Source: Caldisericaceae bacterium (GTDB lineage Bacteria; Caldisericota; Caldisericia; Caldisericales; Caldisericaceae). From it: a stretch of 64,000 nucleotides of DNA. Under the pieces are notes generated by a model. That model was not told where the DNA came from. It worked only from the letters and a program-made list of their open reading frames with translations, and ran no database searches. The stretch lies in NCBI GenBank assembly GCA_027023025.1, contig JALVXB010000029.1, positions 1 through 64,000 on the forward strand, in the 5' to 3' direction. This document shows positions 9,867 to 18,735 of this stretch, one piece after another. The position numbers and the translations under genes are program-made. The stretch's first letter is position 1, and each line of letters begins with the position of its first letter.

Positions 9867-10003
9867 ACGCCCCTCCTATAAAACTATTATAACTATATTA
9901 CGAAATAAAAGAAAAACTTTTGGCGATATTTGATATTTACGGGTACTCGTTTTGATGTTATTATTTTAAAAAAACTTTATAAAAAATGGAGGTGAATTTA
10001 TAT

Positions 10004-10762
10004 ATGGGTTTAATAAAATTTTTAGGTACGGCAGGTGCACGCTTTGTCGTTGCAAAACAACTTCGCTCTTCTGCAGGCACCTATATTGAAACATCTGGTA
10101 AAAGGTTAATTTTAGATCCGGGTCCTGGAACACTGGTAAGAATGGCAAAGTCCCGCCCAAAAATTGATGTAATGAAAATAAATGGTATTATCCTTACGCA
10201 CATACATCTGGACCATTCAACGGATGCAAATATTATTATGGATGCATTTACGCAAGGAGGACTGAGCAGGGGTGGAGTGCTTTTTACTACGAATGAGGCC
10301 TTACACGGGGATAACAGAGTAATTCTTCCATACCTGATAAATTTTCTTGACAGGGTTGATACCTTTTCCCACAAAGAAGAATTTGTATGGGATAAACTAA
10401 GATTTCAAACTTTCTTGCATAAGCATACTGCTGAAACATACGGCGTTAAATTTTTTGCGGAAGGGAAAACAATTTCTTTTATCGTGGATACTCTATACTT
10501 TGACGAGTTGATCGACTATTATAAAGATAGTGATATCCTCGTTATGAATGTGGTGCGTTTTACCCCTATGAAAAATGTAATGCACCTTTCGCTCGAAGAT
10601 GTGGAAAAAATTGCGGAGGGCGTTAAACCTAAAAAAATTATAATGACGCACTTTGGGATGACGATGCTTAGAAGTAAACCGTTTGAACTTGCACAAAAGA
10701 TGTCTGATAAATTAGGAATAGAAGTAATCGCTGCAAGCGATGGAATGTCCGTAGAATTTTAA
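10004..10762 (+). CDS. MBL-fold metallo-hydrolase (ORF listed from 9986; start at 10004 preferred)
   Basis: THIHLDHSTDAN metallo-beta-lactamase motif; MTHFGM; GGAGGTGA RBS at 9988-9995 precedes ATG 10004. Confidence 0.85.
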   Translation: MGLIKFLGTAGARFVVAKQLRSSAGTYIETSGKRLILDPGPGTLVRMAKSRPKIDVMKINGIILTHIHLDHSTDANIIMDAFTQGGLSRGGVLFTTNEALHGDNRVILPYLINFLDRVDTFSHKEEFVWDKLRFQTFLHKHTAETYGVKFFAEGKTISFIVDTLYFDELIDYYKDSDILVMNVVRFTPMKNVMHLSLEDVEKIAEGVKPKKIIMTHFGMTMLRSKPFELAQKMSDKLGIEVIAASDGMSVEF

Positions 10763-10899
10763 TCCTTTCTCTCTTTTGTACTCATTTTGTGCATTACTAT
10801 AAGGGAAACGCCCCAGATAGCAAGCGTTATTACGAGGCCGATAAATTTTTCCGTAAGAGTGCCGTCTTCGTTAATCTCTATACCATTAATTTCTTTCAC
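10759..10899 (-). CDS. Small single-TM protein of 46 aa (not in supplied ORF track)
   Basis: GTG-start ORF VKEINGIEINEDGTLTEKFIGLVITLAIWGVSLIVMHKMSTKERKD* directly downstream of dinB on the same strand; hydrophobic segment with a K/R-rich end; no strong RBS. Confidence 0.45.
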   Translation of the reverse strand: MKEINGIEINEDGTLTEKFIGLVITLAIWGVSLIVMHKMSTKERKD

Positions 10900-10906
10900 A
10901 GGGTTA

Positions 10907-12103
10907 TTATATCACACCTTTTGTTTTTACGAGTATTACACTTCCGTAATCGGCGGCTTTGTTTCCAAAACGCATTTTTATCTTATCTAATGCACTCTCT
11001 AACTTGCTCAGGTCGTTTTCTGTATCAAAAAGGCCTCTTTCTACACGATCTTCGAGGTTCGATAAAGATATTCCAAGAAGCCGCACCTCTTTCCCTTTCC
11101 AGATTTCGTTAAGGAGCATTAGTGCGTGAATGTAGATTTCGTAATTACTGTTTATTGGTTTGTTTAGTGTTTTTCTGTGTGTGAATGTACTGAAATCTTT
11201 GTATCTTACAACTATTGTTATCGTTTTTGCATACAAATTATGCGCTCTTATTCTTAATCCTACTTCTTCGGATAGGTATTTTAATGTGCTTTTTATGTAT
11301 TTTTCGTCATCCGTATCTGTATGTAGTGTTATAGAATTTCCTATGGATTTAGGATTACCTTTTTCGTAGTCAGAGACGACCTTTGATTTGTCTATACCGC
11401 GTGCCGCGTTATACAAAAACAATGCTTGCGAGTGAAATACAGAGGCAAGTTCAAGCAGAGGAATTTTTTGCAGTTCTCCTAATGTGTATACATTGAATAC
11501 TTCTCTTAATATTTTCTCAGTATGCTTTCCTATGCCGCTTATTTTTCCGACGGGCAAGGGTTCTAATATCTCATCTGCATCTTCAGGTTTAACGATTTTT
11601 AATCCGTTTGGTTTGCCTAATTTTGATGCAAGTTTTGCAAGTAGTTTATTATAACTTATTCCTATAGTTAAAGGCAAATGGAGATTATCGTGTATAAATT
11701 CTTTTAGTTTTATGGCTAAGTTTTCTGCTTCATTGAAATTTTTTACCGTATAAGTAAGGTCAAGAAATGCTTCGTCTATCGATGTTTGTTCTACCGATGG
11801 GCAGAATTTGTTGAATATGCTGAGCAATTTATAAGATTCTTTTCTGTATTTATCAATGTCTGTTTTAATAATTATTAGGTCCGGGTATAATTTTTTTGCA
11901 ATTTTTACGGGCATAGCAGAGTGAATTCCAAACTTTCGTGCTTCGTACGATGCCGTTGCAACGACTGAACGCTCTTCCGGAATGTTGGAGATTGCAATAG
12001 GTTTTCCTCTTAGCCACGGCTTGTCCCGTTGCTCTATGGATGCGAAGAATGCGTCCATGTCTATGTGCAAAATTATGCGGTTTTTTGTATAAGCGTTGTT
12101 CAT
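10907..12103 (-). CDS. dinB: DNA polymerase IV (Y-family)
   Basis: IILHIDMDAFFASIEQRDKPWLRGKPIAI; SIDEAFLDLT; GISYNKLLAKLASKLGKPNGLKIV. Confidence 0.95.
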   Translation of the reverse strand: MNNAYTKNRIILHIDMDAFFASIEQRDKPWLRGKPIAISNIPEERSVVATASYEARKFGIHSAMPVKIAKKLYPDLIIIKTDIDKYRKESYKLLSIFNKFCPSVEQTSIDEAFLDLTYTVKNFNEAENLAIKLKEFIHDNLHLPLTIGISYNKLLAKLASKLGKPNGLKIVKPEDADEILEPLPVGKISGIGKHTEKILREVFNVYTLGELQKIPLLELASVFHSQALFLYNAARGIDKSKVVSDYEKGNPKSIGNSITLHTDTDDEKYIKSTLKYLSEEVGLRIRAHNLYAKTITIVVRYKDFSTFTHRKTLNKPINSNYEIYIHALMLLNEIWKGKEVRLLGISLSNLEDRVERGLFDTENDLSKLESALDKIKMRFGNKAADYGSVILVKTKGVI

Positions 12104-12109
12104 ATTTTT

Positions 12110-12137
12110 AGTATATGTACATTTGTTCGTATGTCAA
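12110..12137 (-). promoter_or_regulatory. dinB promoter with possible LexA/DinR-like operator in the spacer
   Basis: Reverse strand TTGACA - 16 nt - TATACT; spacer contains CGAACAAATGTACA (12116-12129), resembling CGAAC-N4-GTTCG. Confidence 0.45.
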
Positions 12138-12236
12138 CACCTGTTACTTTTTGTATAATCAATGTAAGTTTGTATAATGAACTAAGTAAGTGCATTAAGA
12201 GGTGATTTAAATATAAATTATTGGAGGTAATTTTAA

Positions 12237-13682
12237 ATGACAGTTCGAGTACGCTATGCACCAAGCCCAACAGGGCACATACACATAGGCAATGCAAGAA
12301 GTGCATTGTTTAATTACTTGTTTGCAAGACACAACAACGGAACGATGATACTAAGGCTGGACGATACGGATAGAAAGCGTTCAACGGACGAAGCAATACA
12401 ATCAATGATAGAAGACATTAAGTGGCTTGGAATAGATTGGGACGAAGGGTACCTAAAAGGCGGTCCATACGGGCCGTACAGACAAACGGAGAGAATGGAC
12501 ATATACGACAGGTACATAGACATTCTGCTTAAAGAAGAAAAAGCATACGAATTATACTACAGTGAAGAAGAGATAAAAGAGATAAGAAACGAGTATGTAA
12601 AGCAAAACAAAAAGTTTAGCTATAGATATCTAAAAGAAACTGAAACAGAAGAAAGAAGAAGAGCATTCAAAGAAAATAACAAAGGTTTACTTCCTGCCGT
12701 TGTATTCAAGGTGGAAGCAAATAAAGAAATCGTAGTGAATGACCTCGTAAGGGGTAATGTAAAGTTTAACTCAAGTGAATTCTCTGACTTCGTAATAAGA
12801 AGGACAAACGGCATCCCCGTATACAACTATGCAACTGTAATAGACGATGCACTGATGAAGATTACCCACATCATAAGGGCAGAAGAACACTTATCCAATA
12901 CGCCAAAGCAACTCTTTATATACGATGCACTGAACTTCCCCCATCCTCTGTTTGCACATGTTTCCCTCATCCTTGCACCTGACAGAAGCAAACTCTCAAA
13001 AAGGCACGGTGCAACATCAGTAGGTCAGTACAGAGATATGGGCTACCTTCCAGAAGCTCTGTTCAACTACCTTGCACTGCTTGGATGGTCTCCAAAGGAC
13101 AACAGAGAGTTCTTCACGAAAGAAGAGCTCATCTCTCTATTTACTCTTGAGAATGTAAACAAAGCCCCTGCTGTATTTGACATCAATAAACTTACGTGGA
13201 TGAACCACCACTATATAGAAAATTTATCTTCTGGTGAGATAATAAAACGAGCAGAACTAATAGGAATAGACTTTTCCAAAAAAACTAAGGAATGGTGGGT
13301 TGAGTTAATAGATGTTGCAAAAGAGCATCTAAATACGCTAAAAGACATTGAAAAAATTGCCGCTCCGTTTTTTGAAGAACTTACTTTTGAAAGTGATGTC
13401 CTGGACGAACTTAAAACATATCAGCCTGTGGAACTATTGAAAAAATTTAAAGAAAACATTGCTTCTTTAACTGAGTGGAGTATGCAAAATACACTAAAAA
13501 CGATAAGGCAAACCGGAAAAGAGCTAAAGATAAAAGGGCGAAATTTATACTATCCGCTGAGGCTTGCAATTACTGGAAGTAGAGCAGGGCTTGAAATTCA
13601 CGAATTTATATACTTTATAGGTAAAGAAGACACTATAAAACGGCTCGATAAAGCAATAAAGGAGTTGATGAAGGATGCTTAA
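12237..13682 (+). CDS. gltX: Glutamyl-tRNA synthetase
   Basis: VRYAPSPTGHIHIGNARSALFNYLFAR; LILAPDRSKLSKRHGATSV (KMSKS-like). Confidence 0.96.
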   Translation: MTVRVRYAPSPTGHIHIGNARSALFNYLFARHNNGTMILRLDDTDRKRSTDEAIQSMIEDIKWLGIDWDEGYLKGGPYGPYRQTERMDIYDRYIDILLKEEKAYELYYSEEEIKEIRNEYVKQNKKFSYRYLKETETEERRRAFKENNKGLLPAVVFKVEANKEIVVNDLVRGNVKFNSSEFSDFVIRRTNGIPVYNYATVIDDALMKITHIIRAEEHLSNTPKQLFIYDALNFPHPLFAHVSLILAPDRSKLSKRHGATSVGQYRDMGYLPEALFNYLALLGWSPKDNREFFTKEELISLFTLENVNKAPAVFDINKLTWMNHHYIENLSSGEIIKRAELIGIDFSKKTKEWWVELIDVAKEHLNTLKDIEKIAAPFFEELTFESDVLDELKTYQPVELLKKFKENIASLTEWSMQNTLKTIRQTGKELKIKGRNLYYPLRLAITGSRAGLEIHEFIYFIGKEDTIKRLDKAIKELMKDA

Positions 13683-15186
13683 AGTTTATAACACTTTAAC
13701 GAGAAATCTTGACGAGTTTAAAACGCGCGAAGAAGGCAAAGTCTATATGTATGTGTGTGGCGTGACTCCGTATGATTATCCGCACATAGGCCACGGCAGG
13801 GCAGCGGTGGTATACGATGTGATGCACAGATATCTTGAGTATAAAGGCTACACGCTTTTTCACATTTCGAACTTCACGGACATAGACGACAAAATAATAA
13901 AGCGCTCAAATGAGCTTGGAATGCATTATAAAGACCTTGCTGAAAAGTATGCTGCTATTTATATGGAAAACATCGATGCATTAAATGTAAAACGCCTCTG
14001 GAAGTATCCCAGAGCAACGGAAGAGATCCCTACAATCATAGAAATCGTAAAAACTCTTGAGGAAAAAGGATTTGCCTATGAGATATCGGATGGGGTATAT
14101 TACGAAGTGCGGAAGTTTAAGGATTACGGAAAACTCTCGCACAGGAGTATTGAGGAACTGAGAAAAGGTGCACGCATAGAAGTAAATCCGGAAAAAAAAG
14201 ACCCCCTTGACTTTGCTCTCTGGAAAAAAGCAAAGCCGGGTGAACCTTCCTGGGATAGTCCGTGGGGGAAGGGACGCCCCGGATGGCACATAGAATGTTC
14301 TGCGATGAGTTTGAAGTACCTTGGCAATGGATTTGATATACACGGTGGAGGAGAAGATCTTATTTTTCCCCACCACGAGAACGAAATTGCCCAGTCAGAG
14401 GCGTATACAGGCAAAGTACCATTTGTTAGATACTGGCTTCACAACGGCATGATTACGGTAAATAAACAGAAAATGAGCAAGTCTTTGAAGAATTTCTTTA
14501 CGATGAGTGAACTTCTTAAGCACTACGACGGAGAAGTAATAAGGCTTTATCTTATATCAATTTCTTATCACAAGCCCTTAAATTTCGATGTGGAATCATT
14601 GGAACAGGCGCGAAAGAATTACGAATACCTCAGTGATAGTTATGCAAAACTTAAAAACATTGCGAATAATAAACGAGACGGAGCAAGTGTTGAGGACGGA
14701 AGGATAGAAACATGGAGAAAAGATTTTGAGAATGCAATGGATCTAGATTTTAACACTTCACTTGCATTTGCCACTTTGTTTGAAATTTTTAAATTTATAA
14801 ATGCAAATAGCGCAACGCTTTCCTCAAAAAGTGCTGAGAAAATTGATAAATTACTCAAGAATGTTTTTAATGTTTTGGGATTTGTGCATATCGGCGAAAA
14901 GAGAGAGTCAGTAAATCTTTCGTTTAAAGACGACCTCGTAAAACTCGTAGAACAACTTTCCCAAAAAAATAGCGAATTAAAAGAAGTGTTCTCGCAGATT
15001 TCGCTTGAAGGAGACGCAGCCACTATACTGAAAGAAATTATTGATCTACGGTGGAATTTTAGAAAACAGAAAAGATTCGACATATCGGACCTTATTCGGG
15101 ACGAGTTAAGGAAAATTGGGGTAATGCTCGAGGATTCAAAGGAAGGAACTACATACAAATTGGTGAAAACAGATGAGGGAAAATAA
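13675..15186 (+). CDS. cysS: Cysteinyl-tRNA synthetase
   Basis: VYMYVCGVTPYDYPHIGHGRAAVVYDV; GWHIECSAMS; GGGEDLIFPHHENEIAQSEA; KMSKSLKNF. Confidence 0.97.
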   Translation: MLKVYNTLTRNLDEFKTREEGKVYMYVCGVTPYDYPHIGHGRAAVVYDVMHRYLEYKGYTLFHISNFTDIDDKIIKRSNELGMHYKDLAEKYAAIYMENIDALNVKRLWKYPRATEEIPTIIEIVKTLEEKGFAYEISDGVYYEVRKFKDYGKLSHRSIEELRKGARIEVNPEKKDPLDFALWKKAKPGEPSWDSPWGKGRPGWHIECSAMSLKYLGNGFDIHGGGEDLIFPHHENEIAQSEAYTGKVPFVRYWLHNGMITVNKQKMSKSLKNFFTMSELLKHYDGEVIRLYLISISYHKPLNFDVESLEQARKNYEYLSDSYAKLKNIANNKRDGASVEDGRIETWRKDFENAMDLDFNTSLAFATLFEIFKFINANSATLSSKSAEKIDKLLKNVFNVLGFVHIGEKRESVNLSFKDDLVKLVEQLSQKNSELKEVFSQISLEGDAATILKEIIDLRWNFRKQKRFDISDLIRDELRKIGVMLEDSKEGTTYKLVKTDEGK

Positions 15187-15928
15187 TAATCAGGAAGTAT
15201 TCGTGGTGGGTAAGCGCCCTGTGCTCGAAGCACTCCGTGCCCGTTATCCGCTTCGCCTCGTAATATTTGATAAAACGAAAAACCACGATGCTATAATGAA
15301 AAATATTTTTAAATTGGCCAAAAAACAGAGTGTCCAAATTCTTTACAGGGATGAAAGCTGGTTCAGAAGGCGTTTTCACCAACTTAATCCACAGGGGGTA
15401 GTGGCTGTAGGTGATACTTACGCTTATGCAGATGTGGAAGACATTAAGATAAAAAAGAATTCCATTATTCTTATTCTTGATCGGATTCAGGATCCGCAAA
15501 ATCTCGGTGCTATCGTAAGAAGTGCGGAGTGTGCGGGTGTTTCGGGGATTATTATTCCAGATAGGAATGCTGTAGATGTGACCGAAACAGTTATGTCGAT
15601 TTCTTCTGGTGCGGTGTTCCACATAAAGATTGCAAAAGTTCCAAACCTTGCCCGTGCGGTTGAGTACCTCAAAAAACAGAATGTATGGATTGTAGGTACG
15701 GTACCTAACAGTAAAACGCCTTATTACGAAGTAGACTACAGAAGTGTGCCGTTTGCCGTGATTATAGGAAATGAGGGAAGTGGTATTCGTGAGGGTCTTA
15801 TTAAAAAGTGTGACTATGTGGTAACTATTCCTATGCGTGGCAGGGTTAACTCACTAAATGCTTCTGTTACAGCAGGTATAATGGTTTTTAAAGTCCTTGA
15901 AGAGAAACAAAAAAATAATGAATACTGA
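15173..15928 (+). CDS. rlmB: TrmH/SpoU-family RNA 2'-O-ribose methyltransferase (RlmB-like)
   Basis: VVGKRPVLEAL; LDRIQDPQNLGAIVRSAECAG; IGNEGSGIREGL; IPMRGRVNSLNASVTAGIMVFKVL. Confidence 0.9.
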   Translation: MRENNNQEVFVVGKRPVLEALRARYPLRLVIFDKTKNHDAIMKNIFKLAKKQSVQILYRDESWFRRRFHQLNPQGVVAVGDTYAYADVEDIKIKKNSIILILDRIQDPQNLGAIVRSAECAGVSGIIIPDRNAVDVTETVMSISSGAVFHIKIAKVPNLARAVEYLKKQNVWIVGTVPNSKTPYYEVDYRSVPFAVIIGNEGSGIREGLIKKCDYVVTIPMRGRVNSLNASVTAGIMVFKVLEEKQKNNEY

Positions 15929-16457
15929 CGCGGAAGAAGTTACTGCTTTAATCAAAAAAGCTCAATCTGGGGATAAAGATGCGCTGAGCACACTTCTCTA
16001 CAAGTTTTCTCCTTTTGTGAAGGACATCGTGCGTTATTATGCCATGATGCTTTCACGCGAAGATAGGGAAGATCTTTACATAGAGGGTCTTATTGGCTTG
16101 CAGCGGGCTATTATGGCGTTTGATGTGGGCAAAAAAAGGCGCTTTGAAGATCTCGCTTACATTTCTGTGAAAAATGCAATTTACGATTACCTTCGTAAGA
16201 GAAATAGAAAGGCGAAGCTTCCTACGGTCAGAAAGGATGACGATGTTTTGTGGGAAGATTTGATTCTTTTTAAGGACGACATAGAAAAGTTTTCAATAAT
16301 GTTATCGGATCTTGAGGCAAAAGTTTTTAGAATGTACCTTAAAGGCTATTCTAATAGAGAAATTGCAGATAAGTTAGGAATTACTTACAAATCAGTGGAT
16401 AATGCTTTGCAGCGCATTAAAAAACGGCTAAGGGCTTTCTTTAGCGAGCCATCCTGA
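15918..16457 (+). CDS. Sigma-70 family RNA polymerase sigma factor, SigH-like
   Basis: Region 2-like DREDLYIEGLIGLQRAIMAFD...RFEDLAYISVKNAIYDYLRKRNR; region 4-like VFRMYLKGYSNREIADKLGITYKSVDNALQRIKKRL. Confidence 0.85.
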   Translation: MNTDAEEVTALIKKAQSGDKDALSTLLYKFSPFVKDIVRYYAMMLSREDREDLYIEGLIGLQRAIMAFDVGKKRRFEDLAYISVKNAIYDYLRKRNRKAKLPTVRKDDDVLWEDLILFKDDIEKFSIMLSDLEAKVFRMYLKGYSNREIADKLGITYKSVDNALQRIKKRLRAFFSEPS

Positions 16458-16466
16458 CTTTAAATG

Positions 16467-17072
16467 CTATTTCTCAATTATTCTTTCTATAAATAAAAAT
16501 CTGTTCAGTATGTAAATCCTGTGAAGTTTGAACCCTAATTTAGAAAACGCCCTTATTGAGGTGTTATTCCACTTTTCTATTTCTACATTTGCCCATCTGT
16601 AATTGTGAGTTTTGAATAAATCTATAATGAAACGAACTTCTGAGTATATGGCTCGCTTTCCTCGATATTCTGGAAATGTAAAGCAGTCGTAGAAGTAAAT
16701 TTCGTTTTCTGGAAGCGTAAAAAATGTAAATTTTTCCTGAGAATAAGCAAAGAAACAATACGATGCTAATTCTTCGTTAAGAAATGTTCCAACCATTTTT
16801 GTAGTATAACTAAGGCGTTCCTTTATCACATTTAATTTTTCTCTACCAAATGTTTTCTTGATTTTATTTTTTGCTTCATCTGGTAATTCGTCGTAAGAGT
16901 AAAATACTTTATGGACAAATTTCTCTCTTACAGGATATGGGCTTACTTCGGTTAACTTTAATTTATAGTGATATACGATGCGTTTCTCTCTCAAGCACTT
17001 TAGAAAAAACTTAATTGACGATTTTGGACCTATGCGAAATAATAAAAATGTGAGTAGTTTCAAATTTCTCAT
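16467..17072 (-). CDS. GNAT-like acetyltransferase
   Basis: FTFPEYRGKRAIYSEVRFIIDLFKTHNYRWANVEIEKWNNTSIRAFSKLGFKLHRIYIL resembles a GNAT core. Confidence 0.55.
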   Translation of the reverse strand: MRNLKLLTFLLFRIGPKSSIKFFLKCLREKRIVYHYKLKLTEVSPYPVREKFVHKVFYSYDELPDEAKNKIKKTFGREKLNVIKERLSYTTKMVGTFLNEELASYCFFAYSQEKFTFFTLPENEIYFYDCFTFPEYRGKRAIYSEVRFIIDLFKTHNYRWANVEIEKWNNTSIRAFSKLGFKLHRIYILNRFLFIERIIEK

Positions 17073-17092
17073 ATTTAATTATAATTTATCTC

Positions 17093-17470
17093 GTGGATAT
17101 AACAAAAGAAGAATTTGAGCAGTTAGTATCTGAAGCGTTGGACGAAATACCTGATTACTTTAAGAAGCACATCGAGAATGTAGAATTTCTCACGATGTAC
17201 TATCCTACCGTTTCAATGCTTAAAAATACAGGTATTTACGGGAGAGGTACGCTTCTTGGGCTTTATGTGGGGATTCCTCTAAGAAAGCGAGGTAGAGGAT
17301 ATCAGGGTGTTCTGCCAGACAGGATTTATCTATTTATGTATCCTATTATTCAGGAAGCAAATAGGTTGAAAATTCCTTTAAAAGAGAAAATTAAAAAGGT
17401 TTTAATGCACGAGATAGGACATTACTTTGGGCTTAGCGAACAAGAACTGAGGGAATTAGGGGTTGTATGA
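17093..17470 (+). CDS. Metallopeptidase family protein (zincin-like)
   Basis: FEQLVSEALDEIPDYFKKHIENV; VLMHEIGHYFGLSEQELRELG (HExxH). Confidence 0.85.
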   Translation: MDITKEEFEQLVSEALDEIPDYFKKHIENVEFLTMYYPTVSMLKNTGIYGRGTLLGLYVGIPLRKRGRGYQGVLPDRIYLFMYPIIQEANRLKIPLKEKIKKVLMHEIGHYFGLSEQELRELGVV

Positions 17471-18612
17471 AATTTATCGTGCGACGAGTTGTATTTGTTT
17501 TGCTTGTTTTAATCTTTGTCTTTTCTCCTTATTCAAAAGTGAACGAATACTATGTGCCTAAACACAGCTCTTATACTCCTATGCAGAAGTATTACGGAAG
17601 TATGGATCTTGTGATTGGTGGAGCGCATCTTAAGAAAACCTATTGGGTAGCCCGTCCATCTGTTATTCACGGGATTTACATTACTGGATGGACTGCCGGA
17701 ACGAGCAGATTTGACGAGTTAATTGATCTTGCAAAGAAAAATGGAATTAATGCATTCGTAATTGACTTAAAGGACGCTACTGGTTACCTATCTTATGATT
17801 CTGACATTCCTCTTGCTAAAAAAATTCATTCCAATCGAAGAAAAGTTCCTTCTATTCAGAAAATTGCATACAAGTGTATTCAGAATGGCATTTTTCCTAT
17901 TGCGAGAATTGTGGTGTTTAAGGATCCTGTACTTGCAAAACACGACCCTAACATTGTGGTAAGACATTCAAATGGAAGCATATTTTACGATACGAGCGGC
18001 CTTCCCTGGGTTGATCCGTATTCAAAAGTAGTATGGAAGTATAATGTAGACATTGCAAAAGATGCTATTGCAGCAGGCTTCAGGGAGATTCAGTTTGATT
18101 ATGTGCGGTTTCCTGCCGTGCCTTCGTCATTGCACCTCGTGTACCCAGCAAATAAAAACCACACTTCTAAAGCAGATAACATTGCTGCATTTCTTAAGTA
18201 TGCGACTGAGCAGTTGCATCCTTATGGCGTGAAAGTTGAGGCAGATGTGTTCGGACTCGTATTGAGCAATAAAGCGGATCTCGGTATTGGACAAAATCTT
18301 GAGAAGATGGCGCAGTATGCGGACTTTATCTGTCCCATGGTCTATCCTTCGCACTATTGGAATGGAAGTTTTGGGTATAGCGACCCGGATGCGCACCCTT
18401 ACGGCGTGATTGACCATGCATTAAAAGACGGGCTTTCAAGGCTTAAAAAAATTCACTCAAAGTGCCAGCTTATTCCATATTTGCAGGATTTCTCTCTATA
18501 CCATACCTACGGAGAACCTCAGGTCGAAGCAGAAAAAAAGGCGGTGTACGATAACGGACTGCGTTCATGGTTTATGTGGAATGCGGCGAATGTTTATACC
18601 TTCTCTAAGTAA
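17467..18612 (+). CDS. Putative glycoside hydrolase, DUF4015-type TIM-barrel, secreted
   Basis: N-terminal signal/TM; HGIYITGWTAGTSRFDELIDLAKKNGINAFVIDLKDATGYLSYDSD; REIQFDYVRFPAVP; MVYPSHYWNGSFGYSDPDAHPYGVI. Confidence 0.85.
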   Translation: MKFIVRRVVFVLLVLIFVFSPYSKVNEYYVPKHSSYTPMQKYYGSMDLVIGGAHLKKTYWVARPSVIHGIYITGWTAGTSRFDELIDLAKKNGINAFVIDLKDATGYLSYDSDIPLAKKIHSNRRKVPSIQKIAYKCIQNGIFPIARIVVFKDPVLAKHDPNIVVRHSNGSIFYDTSGLPWVDPYSKVVWKYNVDIAKDAIAAGFREIQFDYVRFPAVPSSLHLVYPANKNHTSKADNIAAFLKYATEQLHPYGVKVEADVFGLVLSNKADLGIGQNLEKMAQYADFICPMVYPSHYWNGSFGYSDPDAHPYGVIDHALKDGLSRLKKIHSKCQLIPYLQDFSLYHTYGEPQVEAEKKAVYDNGLRSWFMWNAANVYTFSK

Positions 18613-18735
18613 ATCGGTTTTTATAGTCTCTTAGCGTAATATCCCGTTTCTTTTCTCGTCCAAAATTTTTTGCATTTTGTTTTAACTTTTAATCGGTCTA
18701 TAATAAATTGGCAAATGAATAAGAAAGGGGCGGGT

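Noticed and set aside
14640-15233. 197-aa antisense ORF within cysS/rlmB start
   Set aside because: Shadow ORF; Ser/Phe-rich, no recognisable domain, no independent promoter or RBS evidence.
18670-18735. N-terminal extension of the 2Fe-2S/FAD oxidoreductase (MHFVLTFNRSIINWQMNKKGAG)
   Set aside because: Contains a TATAAT (18699-18704) and precedes an ATG with a GA-rich RBS-like sequence, so is more likely a leader than coding.
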